In this document: piece by piece, positions 1 through 11,765 of the stretch
How positions within the stretch are numbered: position 1 is the stretch's first letter
How the letters are laid out: every line of letters starts with the position of its first letter
Assembly: GCA_030549495.1 (NCBI GenBank)
Contig: JAUIRK010000077.1
Location: forward strand, 405,001-469,000
Source: Nectonema munidae
Taxonomy: Eukaryota > Nematomorpha > Nectonematoida > Nectonematidae
Length of the DNA: 64,000 nucleotides
Direction of reading: 5' to 3'
Translations under genes and position numbers: made by a program
Notes under the pieces: generated by a model
What the model saw: the letters and a program-made list of their open reading frames with translations, nothing else
What the model was told of the DNA's origin: nothing
Databases searched by the model: none

Positions 1-203
1 TGTGGGGGGTGGAGATTTTGTGCCGGGTTTGTGGTGGGGGGGAGAATTGGGTTTGTGTGTTTTTGGGGGTGTGGGAGATTTTTGGTTCCCCTGGTTTTCA
101 TTAAATTAAATTTTTGGTTCCCTGGTTTTCGTGGTTTTTGGGGGTGGTGGATGTTTTTGGGTCCCGTGGGTTTGTGGGAGTGATGAAAGTTTGGTGGGGG
201 TGG
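1..203. other. G/T-rich low-complexity lead-in
   Basis: Runs of G and T on the plus strand, unlike the AT-rich DNA that fills most of the window. It directly precedes the 36-bp minisatellite and contains GATT and GGTCCC words like those in the repeat unit, so it may be a decayed edge of the array. No gene is visible. Confidence 0.4.
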
Positions 204-2076
204 TGATTCTAGGTCTCAGTTAAAGATCATTGGTCAGCAACATTATCTAGGACGTATGACAGATCATTGGTACCGTGGGATTCTAGGACGTGTGACAGAT
301 CATTGGTACCGCGTGATTCTAGGACGTGTGACAGATCATTGGTACTGTGATTCTAGGACGTGTGACAGATCATTGGTACCACGTGATTCTAGGTCCAGTT
401 AAAGATCATTAGTACCGCGTGATCTGCGTGATTCTTGGACGTGTGACAGATCATTGGTACCGCGTGATTCTAGGACGTGTGAAAGATCATTGGTACCGCG
501 TGATTCTAGGTCCAGTTAAAGATCATTGGTACAGCGTGATTCTAGGACGTGTGAAAGATCATTGGTACCGCGTGATTCTAGGACGTGTGAAAGATCATTG
601 GTACCGCGTGATTCTAGGTACAGTTAAATATCATTGGTACAGCGTGATTCTAGGACGTGTGAAAGATCATTGGTACCGTGTGATTCTAGGACGTGTGAAA
701 GATCATTGATACCGCGTGATCCTAGGTCCTGTGAAAGATCATTGGTACTGTGATTCATAGGTCCAGTTAAAGATCATTGATACCGCGTGATTCTAGGTCC
801 AGTTAAAGATCATTGGTACTGTGACTCATAGGTCCAGTTAAAGATCATTGGTACCGCGTGATTCTAGGTCCAGTTAAAGATCATTGGTACCGCATGATCC
901 TAGGTCCTGTGAAAGATCATTGGTACTGTGATTCATAGGTCCAGTTAAAGATCATTGGTACCGCGTGATTCTAGGTCCAGTTAAAGATCATTGGTACCGC
1001 GTGATTCTAGGTCCAGTTAAAGATCATTGGTACCGCGTGATCTTATAGGTCCAGTTAAAGATCATTGGTACCGCGTGATTCTAGGTCCAGTTAAAGATCA
1101 TTGGTATCGCGTGATTCTAGGTCCAGTTAAAGATCATTGGTACCGCGTGATCCTAGGTCCTGTGAAAGATCATTGGTACCGCGTGATTCTAGGTCCAGTT
1201 ATCGCGTGATCCTAGGTCCTGTGAAAGATCATTAGTACCGTGTGATTCTAGGTCCAGTTAAAGATCATTGGTACCGTGTGATTCTTGGACGTGTGACAGA
1301 TCATTGGTACTGTGATTCTAGGACGTGTGACAGATCATTGGTACCGCGTGATTCTTGGACGTGTGACAGATCATTGGTACCGCGTGATTCTAGGACGTGT
1401 GAAAGATCATTGGTACCGCGTGATTCTAGGTCCAAATAAAGATCATTGGTACAGCGTGATTCTAGGACGTGTGAAAGATCATTGGTACCGTGTGATTCTA
1501 GGACGTGTGAAAGATCATTGATACCGCGTGATCCTAAGTCCTGTGAAAGATCATTGGTACTGTGATTCATAGGTCCAGTTAAAGATCATTGGTACCGCGT
1601 AATTCTAGGTCCAGTTAAAGATCATTGGTACCGCGTGATCCAAGGTCCAGCTAAAGATCATTGATACCGCGTGATCCTAGGTCCAGTTAAAGATCATTGA
1701 TACCGCATGATCCTAGGTCCTGTGAAAGACCATTGGTACCGCGTGATTCTAGGTCCAGTTAAAGATCATTGGTACCGCGTGATCCTAGGTCCTGTTAAAG
1801 ATCATTGGTACCGCGTGATTCTAGGTCCAGTTACCGCGTGATCCTAGGTCCTGTGAAAGATCATTGGTACCGCGTGATTCTAGGTCCTGTTACCGCGTGA
1901 TCCTAGGTCCTGTGAAAGATCATTGTTGGTACCGCGTGATTCTAGGTCCAGTTTAAGATCATTGGTACCGCGTGATCCTAGGTCCTGTGAAAGATCATTG
2001 GTACCGCGTGATTCTAGGTCCAGTTACGGCGTGATCCTAGGTACTGTGAATGATCATTGGTACCGCGTTATTCTAG
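204..2076 (+). repeat. 36-bp minisatellite array, about 50 units
   Basis: Tandem units of about 36 bp built on GATTCTAGGTCCAGTTAAAG followed by ATCATTGGTACCGCGT. Three unit types alternate: one with CTAGGACGTGTGA(C/A)AG, one with CTAGGTCCAGTTAAAG and one with CCTAGGTCCTGTGAAAG. Some units are truncated (near 1200, 1830, 1890 and 2030). The run of types at about 430-570 recurs at about 1347-1490, which suggests block duplication. Because 36 is a multiple of three, reading frames stay open for up to 96 codons with a 12-residue period. There is no sign that they are translated. The same unit occurs in reverse orientation at 54.2-54.85 kb. Confidence 0.95.
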
Positions 2077-2919
2077 GTAATAGATTTTAAAAAAATAACA
2101 TTTATAAACTAAATAATAATTAAGATTATAGAAATATATTATTGAAAAATAAAATTTATAAACTAAATAATTTAGATTTTAAGGGAATCTATTAATAAAA
2201 CCATTAGTTATTTAAAAATTATTATCAATAGTAGGTATCAATTTATAGAAATCTAAAAAAAATCAAAATTTATAAATTAAGAAAAACAACTTTAATAAAG
2301 AATCTTGTTTTATTAAAAATATAGATATGTAAAATTTTTTTAATGCAAATGAATTTTTTTGATTGGTTAAAATAAATACATTATGCACGTATATACAAAA
2401 TATACAAATATATATATGATTTTTTTTGAATAAAAAGATTTATGGTAAAATAAAGTTAATATTCTTATTCAGAATGATAAGAGAATTCTAAAAATATATA
2501 AAACTTGATTTTTGGTTGAATATATGAGAAGTGATATAAGTCTAATTTTGAGCGCGCTGAAAAGGCCTGAAAAATCGGAAAATTGAAAAATAAAAAAAAT
2601 TAAAATTTAAAAGCGTATTCTGATAGAGTTTGATACGGTGATTCCAAATATGTAATTTGTTTGAAATGAATCAAAGGATTTTTTAATTTTTTTTGAGGTC
2701 AAAGTTGAATTTTTTGTCATTTTTTCAAGTTCAAAGGCTAAAAAAAGTATTTAAAAAATGTTTAATTTAATATATTTTTACATTTTCGTAATTAGTATAA
2801 AATTTTCTTTAAAATGAGATATTAAAATCGAAAATTGGATAATTTTAAAATTTTTCGAAAATTTTGTAAAACCCTTAAAATTTTTCAAAAAAATTAAAAA
2901 AATTATTTCTAAATTTTTC
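2077..2919. other. AT-rich DNA between minisatellite and 329-bp repeat
   Basis: Very AT-rich, with many short A and T runs and no convincing reading frame. It probably belongs to the same composite repeat as its two neighbours, since a similar AT-rich stretch accompanies the minisatellite in the inverted copy near 53.4-54.2 kb. Confidence 0.4.
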
Positions 2920-3850
2920 CACCGTAGTATGTTTAAATATCAATTATATATTATGAATGTGAAAAAAAAATTGAAAAAATAATTTTATTCTTCATTTTAC
3001 ACGCTAAAATATAGTAAAAAATTTCAAAAATGTGCATATTGTTCAAGGTGTTATAAAAAATTTTTTTGAATTTATTTGAAAACTAAAAATAATTTAAAAT
3101 GTAGGTAAAAGGGTGCTCTTTAAGATAGGCATGGTTTAAAATGATTTTTAAAAAATTTCTGGCATTTTTGTTCTATAGTTAAATTTTTAAAATTTAGACA
3201 AAAAAAATTTTTTTTTTTAAAATAAAAATAATTTTTTCCAAATTTTTTCACCATAGTGTGTTTAAATATCAGTTATATTTTATGAATGTGCAAAAAAAAA
3301 TGAAAAAAAAATTTTAATCTTCATTTTACACGCTAAAATATAGTGGAAAATGGCAAAATTGTGCATATTGTTCAAGGGGTTGTAAAAAAAATTTTGAATT
3401 TTTTTAAAAACTAAAAATAATTCATAAATGTAGGTAAAAGGATGTTTTTTAAGATAAACATGGTTTAAAATGATTTTAAAAAAATTTCTCACATAAAGTT
3501 TTGTTGCAAAGTTAAATTTTGGAAATTTAGACAAAAAAAATTTTTTTTAAAAATCAAAAAATTTTTTTCCAAATTTTTTCAACATAGTGTGTTTAAATAT
3601 CAGTTATATTTTATGAATGTGCAAAAAAAATTGAAAAAAAAATTTAAATCTTCATTTTACACGCTAAAATATAGTGAAAAATGGCAAAAGTGTGCATCAT
3701 GTTCAGAGGGTTTTTAAAAAAATTTTTGAAAATTTTTGAAAACTAAAAATAATTGAAAAATGTAGGTAAAAGGATGCTCTTTAAGATGCGCATGGTTTAA
3801 AATGTTTTAAAAAAAAATTCTCGCATAACATTTTGTTTCAAGCATAAAAT
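2920..3850. repeat. 329-bp AT-rich tandem repeat, about 2.8 copies
   Basis: The landmark TTCATTTTACACGCTAAAAT recurs once per period of about 329 bp in copies starting near 2920, 3249 and 3578. Each unit also carries GTGTGTTTAAATATCAGTTA, TGTGCATATTGTTCA and TGTAGGTAAAAGG with a downstream CATGGTTTAAAATG. The third copy decays after about 3840. A single copy in reverse orientation lies at about 53.75-54.2 kb, again next to the 36-bp minisatellite. Confidence 0.85.
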
Positions 3851-4099
3851 GCGGTGATTTTAAGCATAATTTTTTTGGACAAATTGTGGAAAATGAAAAA
3901 AATATATGAAAAATAAAGATTTTTCAAAAATTTCAAATATTAGAATAAAATATAACTCAATCTGCATCCTTTCACAAAAATAATAAAAAAAAAAAATTTT
4001 ACTTGCATGAGTAAAATTTGAATAAAAATGTCAAAAATTGTGATTTTTGAGACGCGCACACGAAAAAATGAAAATAAAAAAGAGAAATTTTTTGGGCAA

Positions 4100-4821
4100 T
4101 TATTATTCATAATAATGTTTACTCCAAATAACTTGATTTCTTAATGAGTCTAGCATAGAAATAGACGAAGAAACCATACATGTAATGAAATTTCATCTGA
4201 ACAGATTATCTACTTCTCTTGCTGAATATTTTCCTAATTTAGACAACAAAGAACATTATTGGGTACATAATCCATTTATAAAATTTAAAAAACCAGCAGG
4301 TTTTTCATCGTTGGAATACGAAAAATTAATGGAAATCCAAGCTGATTCTGATATAAAGTTTACTTTTGCGAAGTGCCATTAGATATTTTTGTGTAATCTT
4401 CTTGAAGAGTATTCAGAAGTATCAGAAAAAGCCATAAGAATTCTTCTACCTTTTACGACAACATATTGGTGCGAATCTGGTTTTTCAAAATATGCGAATA
4501 CTAAGACCAAGTGCCGTAATAGACTGAATGCTTCGTCAGACATGAGAATTCAGTTATCGAGTATCGAGCCAAATTTTCAAAAAATTCTGAAGTTGAAAAA
4601 ATCGTTGCATAAATTTCACTGAGGCTTTTTTGTAGAAAAAAAATTTGTTTCAAATGTATTTGTGTTGGTGTTTTTTGTTTTTTTTTCCTCTTATATGTGT
4701 TCTTCATTTTTCGTATGTTTAAATAAATTTTTTTTGTTAAAAAAAAAGGTAATAATGGGTTCCGTTATTTTGTGTGATAATCAAATAGGGTTCCGTGAGA
4801 AAAAATGTTTGGGAAACACTG
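4100..4821 (+). mobile_element. hAT transposon remnant, 3' part with terminal inverted repeat
   Basis: The right end reads ...TGTTTGGGAAACACTG at 4821, the reverse complement of a CAGTGTTTCCCAAAC terminus typical of hAT elements. Sub-terminal GGGTTCCGT words at about 4757 and 4787 are also usual in this type. The following bases CTATAGGC (4822-4829) would be the 8-bp target duplication. They interrupt a minus-strand LINE reading frame that resumes just to the right, so the hAT landed in the LINE. The left half of the element is missing, and the 329-bp repeat lies where it should be. Confidence 0.75.
4185..4622 (+). pseudogene. hAT transposase C-terminal fragment (ZBED5/FAM200-like)
   Basis: Two adjacent frames, 4185-4382 and 4389-4622, together give the C-terminal third of a ZBED5/FAM200-type hAT transposase. 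The first carries LAEYFPNL and WVHNPFIKF. The second carries the dimerisation-region signature LLPFTTTYWCESGFS followed by TKTKCRNRLN. A stop codon at about 4381 separates the two parts. The BED finger and the catalytic N-terminal part are absent, so this cannot encode an active transposase. Family assignment is from motif recognition. Confidence 0.8.
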
Positions 4822-4829
4822 CTATAGGC

Positions 4830-6900
4830 TAAAGAAGACTCAAGTAGTCTTTCTTTATAATCTAAATTTTCAAATCTTTTTATTTTCTTTGTAAGGAATC
4901 TCCTCATTCCAACTTTTTTATATCTTTTATACGAGTTGGAGATGTTATTAGCTTCCCATATTCAAGGTGTGTACGTATTAAAGATTTATACAAAGGTAGG
5001 GCTATTTCAGCGTTGAAAAAAGAACAATGTCTGAAGATTTGAAAAAAGACTGAGTAAGCTTGGGAGATTGCTTTAGAAAAATGAGATTCAAAAGGCAGAT
5101 TGATATCAATAATAACGCCGAGGTCGTTAATATGATCAACTCGTTTAATATCATAACCCCCTATGTAATAGGTGACGTTATTTTTCTTGACAATTTGGAG
5201 ATGACTACATTTGGAAAAATTAAGATCCATTCACCAAGTGATGCACCAATCATAAAAAACAAAAAGAACAGCTTGCAAAGTCTTCTTAGATGCTTCTGTC
5301 GATGCACAATAGATTTTGAGATCGTCAGCAAAAAGCTTTAAACTGGAAACAATGTTGGAGTGCAAATCGTTTATATATAAATTTAATAACAAATGGCCGA
5401 TCACACTGCCTTGGGTGACACCACTTGTTACATCAGATTTACTTGATAGATGACCATTGATAGAGACCTGTTGAGCTCTATTTTTTCAATCTTTTAATTG
5501 TCTTATTGTCGATTTCTTTTTGAAAAATCCATGCTGTTCATTTGCGAAGAGACTGTTTCGTTCTAGGTGGAAAATTATATTTTCTGATACAGTTGATTCA
5601 AGAACTTTACAAAGCCCCAAAGTTAAACTTATCGGTCTATAGTTAGATACAACCTTAGGATTAGAGCTTTTATAGATTGGTGTCACGATAGCTGTTTCCC
5701 ATGTAGAAGGAAGAATTCCTTCTTGGATGGAAAGATTAAAGAGTTTACTTACAGGCGATGCTAAAATGTCAGAAAGTTTCTTCAGTAAAAATGGGTGTAA
5801 GTTGTCAATAGCTGGCGATTTAATCCAGGGAGCTAAGTTTATTATAAACGGGTTCTTCGCTGATAATTAAATTATCCATGAAAAATAAATTCTCATATTT
5901 AGAGATGTTACTTTGTGATAAACGCGGATTTTTTGTAAAAACAGTCGAAAAGTACTGGTTAAAAATTTCAGCTTTTCCACTACTACTTTGCCCTAAATTT
6001 CCATCGAAATCTGTTATTTCATTGTGAACTAAAGTTTTGTTCTTTAAGGAATTTATGTAGTTCCACGATCTTTTAGGCTTATTCTTTATATCTAGGGAAA
6101 TATTTACTTCAAAAGATCTTTTAGCTTTTCTTGTCACAGATCTAAAATTATTGGAAGCATTTCATTTTTGTACTTTTTGAGGCATTTTTGTTTGTACATT
6201 GAAAAAGTAGCAAAATTCAGGTAAAGATTGCGTTGTTTTTCCTCCTTTACATAAGGTATAATTTCGAAAATTGTTTGATTCAAAATACTAGTGAAGTAAG
6301 CATAGAATTCCACAAAATCACCATCTAGATTGTAGAGAATCCCAATTTACAGAGCATAAATCTTCTTTCATTTTAATGTAATTACCTTTATGAATGATGA
6401 GTTTCTTTGAAATGGAACGAGATATTTCCGTTTTAAAGGTAATACCAAAAGTAAGTGTGTAGTGATCGCTACGAGTAAGACGTGCTCGTTTTGTGGTTGG
6501 TTGAACCAACTCACTATCGAAGTTAGTAAATACAGAAAAGTTTTTCATGAAAATATTACATGAGTATGATAGGAATCTGTGAGTGTTTTTAGTGAGGACT
6601 GCATTAATAAGAAGTAAGTCCAAATCATAATTTTCTGCTAGTAAAGACAGCTCTGATATTTTAGAGGATAACAGTTGGTTTGAATTGTTTGAATCTGAAT
6701 TGCTGGCATTCAGTATTAATTTTGAGCAGACATAATCTTGCAAGATGATGTGTTTTGAGCGGCGAACTTTTTTCTCTTGATGATTTGAAAATCATTTAAA
6801 GAGTTACCCCCTAAAATGAATCTGAAAGATTCATCTTTATTTTGAAGGTTTAGCACCTTTACTTCATCTTTCATAGATGATAAAGAAGAACGAGTTAATT
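4830..6900 (-). mobile_element. Non-LTR retrotransposon (LINE, Jockey/CR1-like), degraded
   Basis: Reading on the minus strand from about 6900 down, the order is an endonuclease tail (FILGGN near 6820, then 6743-6318 with RSDHYTLTFGI), a linker (6137-5820), reverse transcriptase with SNYRPISLTLGLCKVLES and HGFFKKKSTIRQL (5686-5486), GVTQGSVIGHLL near 5420, and the catalytic FADD motif near 5340 (LKLFADDLKIY). The thumb and C-terminal part follow, to about 4835 (ENLDYKERLLESSLAY). Several frameshifts and stops separate the pieces. The YADD-type box is FADD. The 5' start and 3' tail are not seen; the 3' side is cut by the hAT at 4821. A plain LINE, long inactive. Confidence 0.85.
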
Positions 6901-7909
6901 AAATTGCATAGTTCTACATTTGAATCTTACTATATATTTTTTGTATAAATTTTATTTTTGCGCCATCCTATATTTTTTAATCAAGGATTTTCTTTTTATC
7001 AACATTGCTATGGTAAAATTTTCTGTTTTTTTCTTGTTTTTAATTTAAACTTGGTAATTGTGAATTGCACTGATAAATAAGATGGATTGTATTTTTCTTG
7101 TCAATCATTTATTTTGGAAAGTAGCGAGAAAATAGTCAAAATAAAAAAGATGGAAAAGGAATTATAGCACTGCGGCGCCCTATTGAAAGTGTGGCCAAGC
7201 GAGAACGATAATTTCGACGTCCCTTGAGAGCTACGCTAAACTTAGATCTAGAGCCTGATATAAGTAAAGTGGACGCAATGTCCTTTGGGCCATTAGCGTT
7301 ATTCAAGGGGTCTTTTGGGGATCTTGGTTAGTAATCTGATGTTCTATTTTGATTGTCTTCTCTCCCTGTGGCTACCAAAATGTTAAATAGTTGCAACATA
7401 AAGTGTTTTCTAATGAGAGGAAGGGGCTGGATTTTATGTAATTAAGAATTTAATTGAAAAACATTACATTTTAATTTTTATGAAATAAATAGCTTAGTTA
7501 AAAATGTAACAAATCTTGCTCAAGAAATTAATGAATAAAAAGTAAAACAAATTCACACTAGTATCACATTTCAATAACTTGTGTCGATTTTATGCATCTT
7601 TAAATTTCACCTCAAAAAAGTAGAAATCTTGAATTCGTTAAAAATTGAGACAATTATATTTTACCAACATACATTGACAAATTTGACCCAATAAGGAGAA
7701 TATACTTCTTACAATTTTTGTGTTTTTTCGTTAAACATCCTGTTTTTCTTGGAAATGATCTCCTTTGAAGTAAACTACGGCTTTATAATGTCGAAAAAAA
7801 TAACAAATGAGTAAAGAATAACGTCTAATTTAAACTCGTTTTCACTAATATACTATTTATTAGAAATCAAAAAATCAAATTTATTGTAAAGTTTAAATTT
7901 TCGTAAAAT
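6901..7909. other. Unassigned region
   Basis: Mostly AT-rich. A more balanced stretch at about 7170-7370 (GCGGCGCCC, GGGGTCTTTTGGGG) stands out in base composition, but I recognise no gene or terminal repeat in it. It could be old transposon sequence or the 3' flank of the host gene that ends at 7910. Confidence 0.3.
7880..7885 (-). terminator. Poly(A) signal AATAAA of the host gene ending at 7910
   Basis: TTTATT on the plus strand, so AATAAA on the minus strand, begins 25 bases after the stop codon at 7910-7912. The position suits a short 3' UTR. Confidence 0.45.
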
Positions 7910-8080
7910 CTACTCGTCTTCTATTTTTCTTTCTTTTTGAAGTTGGAATGAGATATTTTCTGATTCTCCTTTGAGTTCTACCAAAACTTCATTGTTGTGA
8001 AAGGTAAAACTTATTGAGGAAATTTCATCCCCACTTTTTTGCTCAAGTTTGAACAAATATTTTTCTCCATCTTCTAAAGT
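7910..8080 (-). CDS. Last exon of a divergent FABP-like host gene (copy 1)
   Basis: The exon opens after a good acceptor (AATTTTACAG, ending at 8081) and reads 56 codons from TLEDGEKYLFKLEQ to KERKIEDE before TAG at 7910-7912. It starts in phase 0, which matches the phase-0 end of the candidate preceding exon at 16185-16369. The intron between them would be about 8.1 kb, most of it hAT sequence. Fatty-acid-binding protein genes classically have a phase-1 first intron and a phase-0 second intron, as here. The TLEDGEKY...LVELKG pattern resembles the strand after TLDGGKLV in that family. The similarity is weak, and another small beta-barrel or an unknown lineage-specific protein is possible. Confidence 0.5.
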   Translation of the reverse strand, partial: TLEDGEKYLFKLEQKSGDEISSISFTFHNNEVLVELKGESENISFQLQKERKIEDE

Positions 8081-9519
8081 CTGTAAAATTAAAAATTAAG
8101 ATAATATTTCTCTTTTTTAAGTTAACTTAGGTAACATAACATTTGCAGCATTGCACTATTGCTCACAATGTCGCCATAGAAGCTTCTAGGTTATTTAATA
8201 AGTATTGAAAATTGATGCTTTAATTTTTCAACATCTGGAGAAATCTTAGATTTATCGAGAACTTATGTAAAAAAGTTTAATAGTATTCCTATTTGAAATA
8301 AAGTCTGATTAATGATTCATTTAAAACTGTTAATTTTAATTGTGCATTTGTAGTTTGATTGTAAATTTAATTACTTAAATATCTGCCACAAATACGGAAT
8401 TAAATGTTTAGAATTTCATGAAAATAAGGAATATCATCGACGTTCCAAGCGCAGCGAAGATACAGAAGATAGGAAATTTAATATTTTCTAATAATTTTGC
8501 CAATAGAAAAAGTTACTCAAATTTGGTAACTCAGAAAATGAAATAATAAGTAAATTAAATATAATCTATTTCCTCCGTCACCAAAAATGGATGCATACAG
8601 ACAATGCTTCGCGCCAAAAAAGACTCTTGGGAGAGGTTTTCCAGCCAGCACACAAATAGCCGATGGAACATCATAAGCTGGCTAAAATAAAAAAAGTTGT
8701 CGCACTTTCTGACCCAAAACTTTCTAGTTCATCAGAACCCAACATCCAACTAAGACATTCTCTTTCTATCCAGAATTTATACTCCACGCTTTACTTTCTC
8801 TGGCTTACCTTTCTACCATACAATCCGAAAACATGCAAAAAACATCATATTCTCCATTCGAAATCCCATCTTTCCTTATCTCCACAAACGAAGTGAACCA
8901 ATCAAACTTCGATCTAAATCCTCATTTTAAAAATAATTCGCTTCTTATCATCAATACAGGTCTTAAACACTCACATTTCGTGAATCTCTGGAAAATAAGT
9001 GAGCTAAACAGATAAAGAACTCTTCTACCCATCCTACACAAACTTCTGTAAAAAATCATCCATAAACCACTCGTATATTACTTCTATCCTGAAATTCATC
9101 TCAAAAACAGTGTGTTAACCTTCCTAACAAAACCACTGTAACTAAACACCTATCTCCAATCCTCCCTTTCTTGACAGAGAAATTCTTCTACTGCCTTCCT
9201 AGACGCCAACAACGGCTTCACAAATCCTTCACTCTGTGGATCATTAAATTCATAAGCGCCTGCCTGTCAACAACTCGCTGACGCACTTTCCGACAACACG
9301 CCTCCCTTTGCAACCATAAGCTAACCCTCTCCACACCTCAAAGAGGATGTCTCTCAGATGAGCACTGGGTAACTCCCATTGTTCCGCCTCTTACCTTCAT
9401 CCAAACACGACCAGATTTTTCCAAATGTTTTTCACGCGGGATCTTATTGCTTTCACAAGCAACTGTCAACAAGCCAACTCAACTAAAGTCTCTTCTCTTC
9501 TACTACAATTGGATGAACG
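8081..9519. other. Intron of the FABP-like gene, with a C-rich block
   Basis: The part from about 8600 to 9520 is unusually rich in C on the plus strand for this window and holds a few short open frames. I could not match it to any family. It may be an old retroelement piece. The part from 8081 to 8600 is ordinary AT-rich intron. Confidence 0.35.
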
Positions 9520-9753
9520 ATCTAGGGCAGTGGTTTCCAACCCTTTTCTTCCCAACGCCCCCTTAATTGAATTTTTTTCCCACCGCCCACCTATTTCTAA
9601 CATTTCAAAAAGTGGAAAAATAAAATACTATTTTGTATAAAAAAGTAAACAAAAACCAGGTTAAAAATATTTTATTTTGAAATAAATTTAAAAAATATAA
9701 ACAATGAAATTTTTTGAAAATTCATTGGCTTCCTTGCGGCTGGTGATTTTTCA

Positions 9754-10945
9754 TTATTTCACTGAAATTAGGCTGTATATTTGTAAGTTTAAGCCGCCTG
9801 TTTCATCTATTTTCAGCTTATTTCTTTGTTTATTTTTCAAATATACCGCAGCACTGAAACCTGTTTCCAAGTATGTGGACGGAAAGGCAAAAAATAAAAT
9901 TTTAATTTCTTGCCAAAGGTTTGGGTATAAAAATCGCCTCTCTATCCAGAATTTTTCATATGTTGACAGAGTGAACAAAGCTTTTGCTTCAATGTCATTT
10001 TGCAAGCCAACCATTTCTTCTTGAATTTTGTAATTAATTTGTTCGACATCACACTTGAAAGGATCAAAACACCACTCAGGAACTTGAATAACAATTAAGT
10101 CTTCAAATCTTTGTTCCATTTCGGATTTTTATAAATTTATGTGATCTAAGTACACTTTTACAGCACGATTATCAATTTCCATTCCTTCTTTGGAAATAGA
10201 ATTAAGATTAGTAAACTGATGAAAATCACGACGGCATAAACTTGAAGCAAATATCTCTAATTTGCTGATGAACCCACCAATAGTTCCTTCAGCCTTTATT
10301 AGATTTGAAGATTTTCCTTGTAGTTTGAGACTAACTTCATTAAATTTTCCAAAAATATCGGCCAGATAAGCAATATCGTTTTTAATTAAACTTATGTTGT
10401 CATATGTTTCCTTATCCTCATCTTTAAAAAAAATCAAGAATGCTCTCATAAAGTTCAAAAAACCTTTGGAGCCTTTTGAGAGCCATCTCACTTCTGTGTA
10501 AACTCTTCTTCATTATTCCTACAAAGATTTTGAAAAATCCTATCCTTAAGTGAGCTTGTCTTTATTTTATTAACTGCTTTTATAACAATTTGTAAGGATT
10601 CAAAAAGGCTTGGTGACATCATTTTGCCAACAAGATGTTGTCTATGAATCACACAGTGAATTGTTAAAATTTCTGGACAAATTTTTTTAAATGAGCTAAA
10701 AAATCTTTATTACGGCCAACCATTGACTGTGCGCCGTCTGTTGCACAAGCTAAAATATTTTTCAATGGAATGCCTTTTTCAAGAAAAATATTTTCTACGA
10801 CTTTAAAAATTGTTGAACCCTTTGTATCACTAACAAAAGAGTTCGCAAATAAAAATTCCTCTGTAAATTCTGAATTGTCATTGATGAATCTCACATATGC
10901 AAGCAAAATCGACTGATTGCTGATCATTGTAGATTCATCTACCAC
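9754..10945 (-). pseudogene. hAT transposase, catalytic and C-terminal part (SCAND3/ZBED-like)
   Basis: Three consecutive minus-strand frames continue one protein. 10945-10664 has the catalytic region with ALVVDEST just upstream, then SILLAYVRF and NILACATDGAQSMVGR. 10491-10129 has WLSKGSKGFLNF and a coiled helical stretch. 10119-9754 has the C-terminal YLETGFSAAVYLKNKQRNKL. Frameshifts or stops part them near 10640 and 10125. The protein belongs to the hAT element bounded at 9528 and 16000. Its BED-finger N-terminus is probably the frame at 14487-14059, on the far side of the nested insertions. Not functional as it stands. Confidence 0.8.
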
Positions 10946-11052
10946 AAGGGCGGATACAAGGGGGTGGATTCTCTCTTTACCTGTGCTGAAGTTATTTTTA
11001 TTCCAATTTCTATATCATATAATGAAATACTTGAAAAGATATCTATCTAGAC

Positions 11053-11765
11053 CAGTGGTTCCCAACCTTTTTGACGCTCCGTACCCCTAAAAATTTTTAA
11101 TTTTTTGCACCCCTTACAGTTTATTTAATGAAAATTTGCAAATTTATTTAAAAGAAAAGTTGAAATACAAAAACGATAAAAATTTGCAAAATCATTTTTT
11201 ATGAGTTACTATATTAACAAAAATGAAATATATGGAAATAAAGTGAAACAGTCTGCATCCAAACAACTTCCATTTTAAAAAATTGTTCAATTTTTTAGTC
11301 TCTTTTAAAAAGCTAATAATTTTATACAAAGTCCACCTCAAATTTAATGACTATTTTGCTCCTGTTTTTTGCATATAAGTTTCTCAAAACGTAGTACTTT
11401 GCTCCTAATAGCAATTCCCATATCTGCTTGTGCACTCAAGCGATTTCTAGATTTAGTCTTTATTGACAAAAGGGTACTAAACCCGGACTCGCACAAGTAA
11501 GTTGTCACAAATGGAATAAGCATACTTTGTGCTTTTTTACAAAGTCTTGGAAACATCTCCATTGCCGAGCACCGATATTGTTCCAAAGTTTTACTTTCAA
11601 ACTGCATTTCAAAAACACAGTTTGTGCGCAATTCAATAAGATCATCCATCTTTTAACGTTTCATCATTCGGCATATAATCCAAATTAAAAGAATATGGAT
11701 TTATTATCCATTTTTCAGAGGCTTCTAGATTTCCCCCTTCAAAATATCCACCAAATGACCTCTAT
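11053..11765 (-). mobile_element. Second hAT end fragment with transposase C-terminus
   Basis: Begins with CAGTGGTTCCCAACCTTTTT at 11053, a near-consensus Charlie-type terminus, preceded by ATCTAGAC (11045-11052), a TCTAGA-like target site. On the minus strand the frame at 11649-11344 carries LIPFVTTYLCESGFS and TKSRNRLSAQADMG; upstream sequence gives WIINPYSFNLDYMP in another frame. It is a different copy from the host hAT element, whose own C-terminus lies at 9754-10119. The matching far end was not found; it may be deleted or lie beyond the third hAT. Confidence 0.7.

Noticed and set aside
419-1521. Long periodic open frames (VILGRVKDHWYR repeats) in the minisatellite
   Set aside because: They arise because the unit is 36 bp and lacks stops in some frames. 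There is no start context, splice site or conservation beyond the DNA repeat.
204-2076. CRISPR array
   Set aside because: Units are contiguous with no unique spacers of constant length, there is no cas gene, and the setting is eukaryotic.
3280-3534. Minus-strand frame in the 329-bp repeat (and its partner at 53760-54065)
   Set aside because: Same repeat DNA at both places, low-complexity phenylalanine- and lysine-rich translation, not maintained in the neighbouring repeat units.
8663-9640. Coding sequence in the C-rich block
   Set aside because: Several short frames overlap without a family match. The last one runs into the hAT terminus at 9528.
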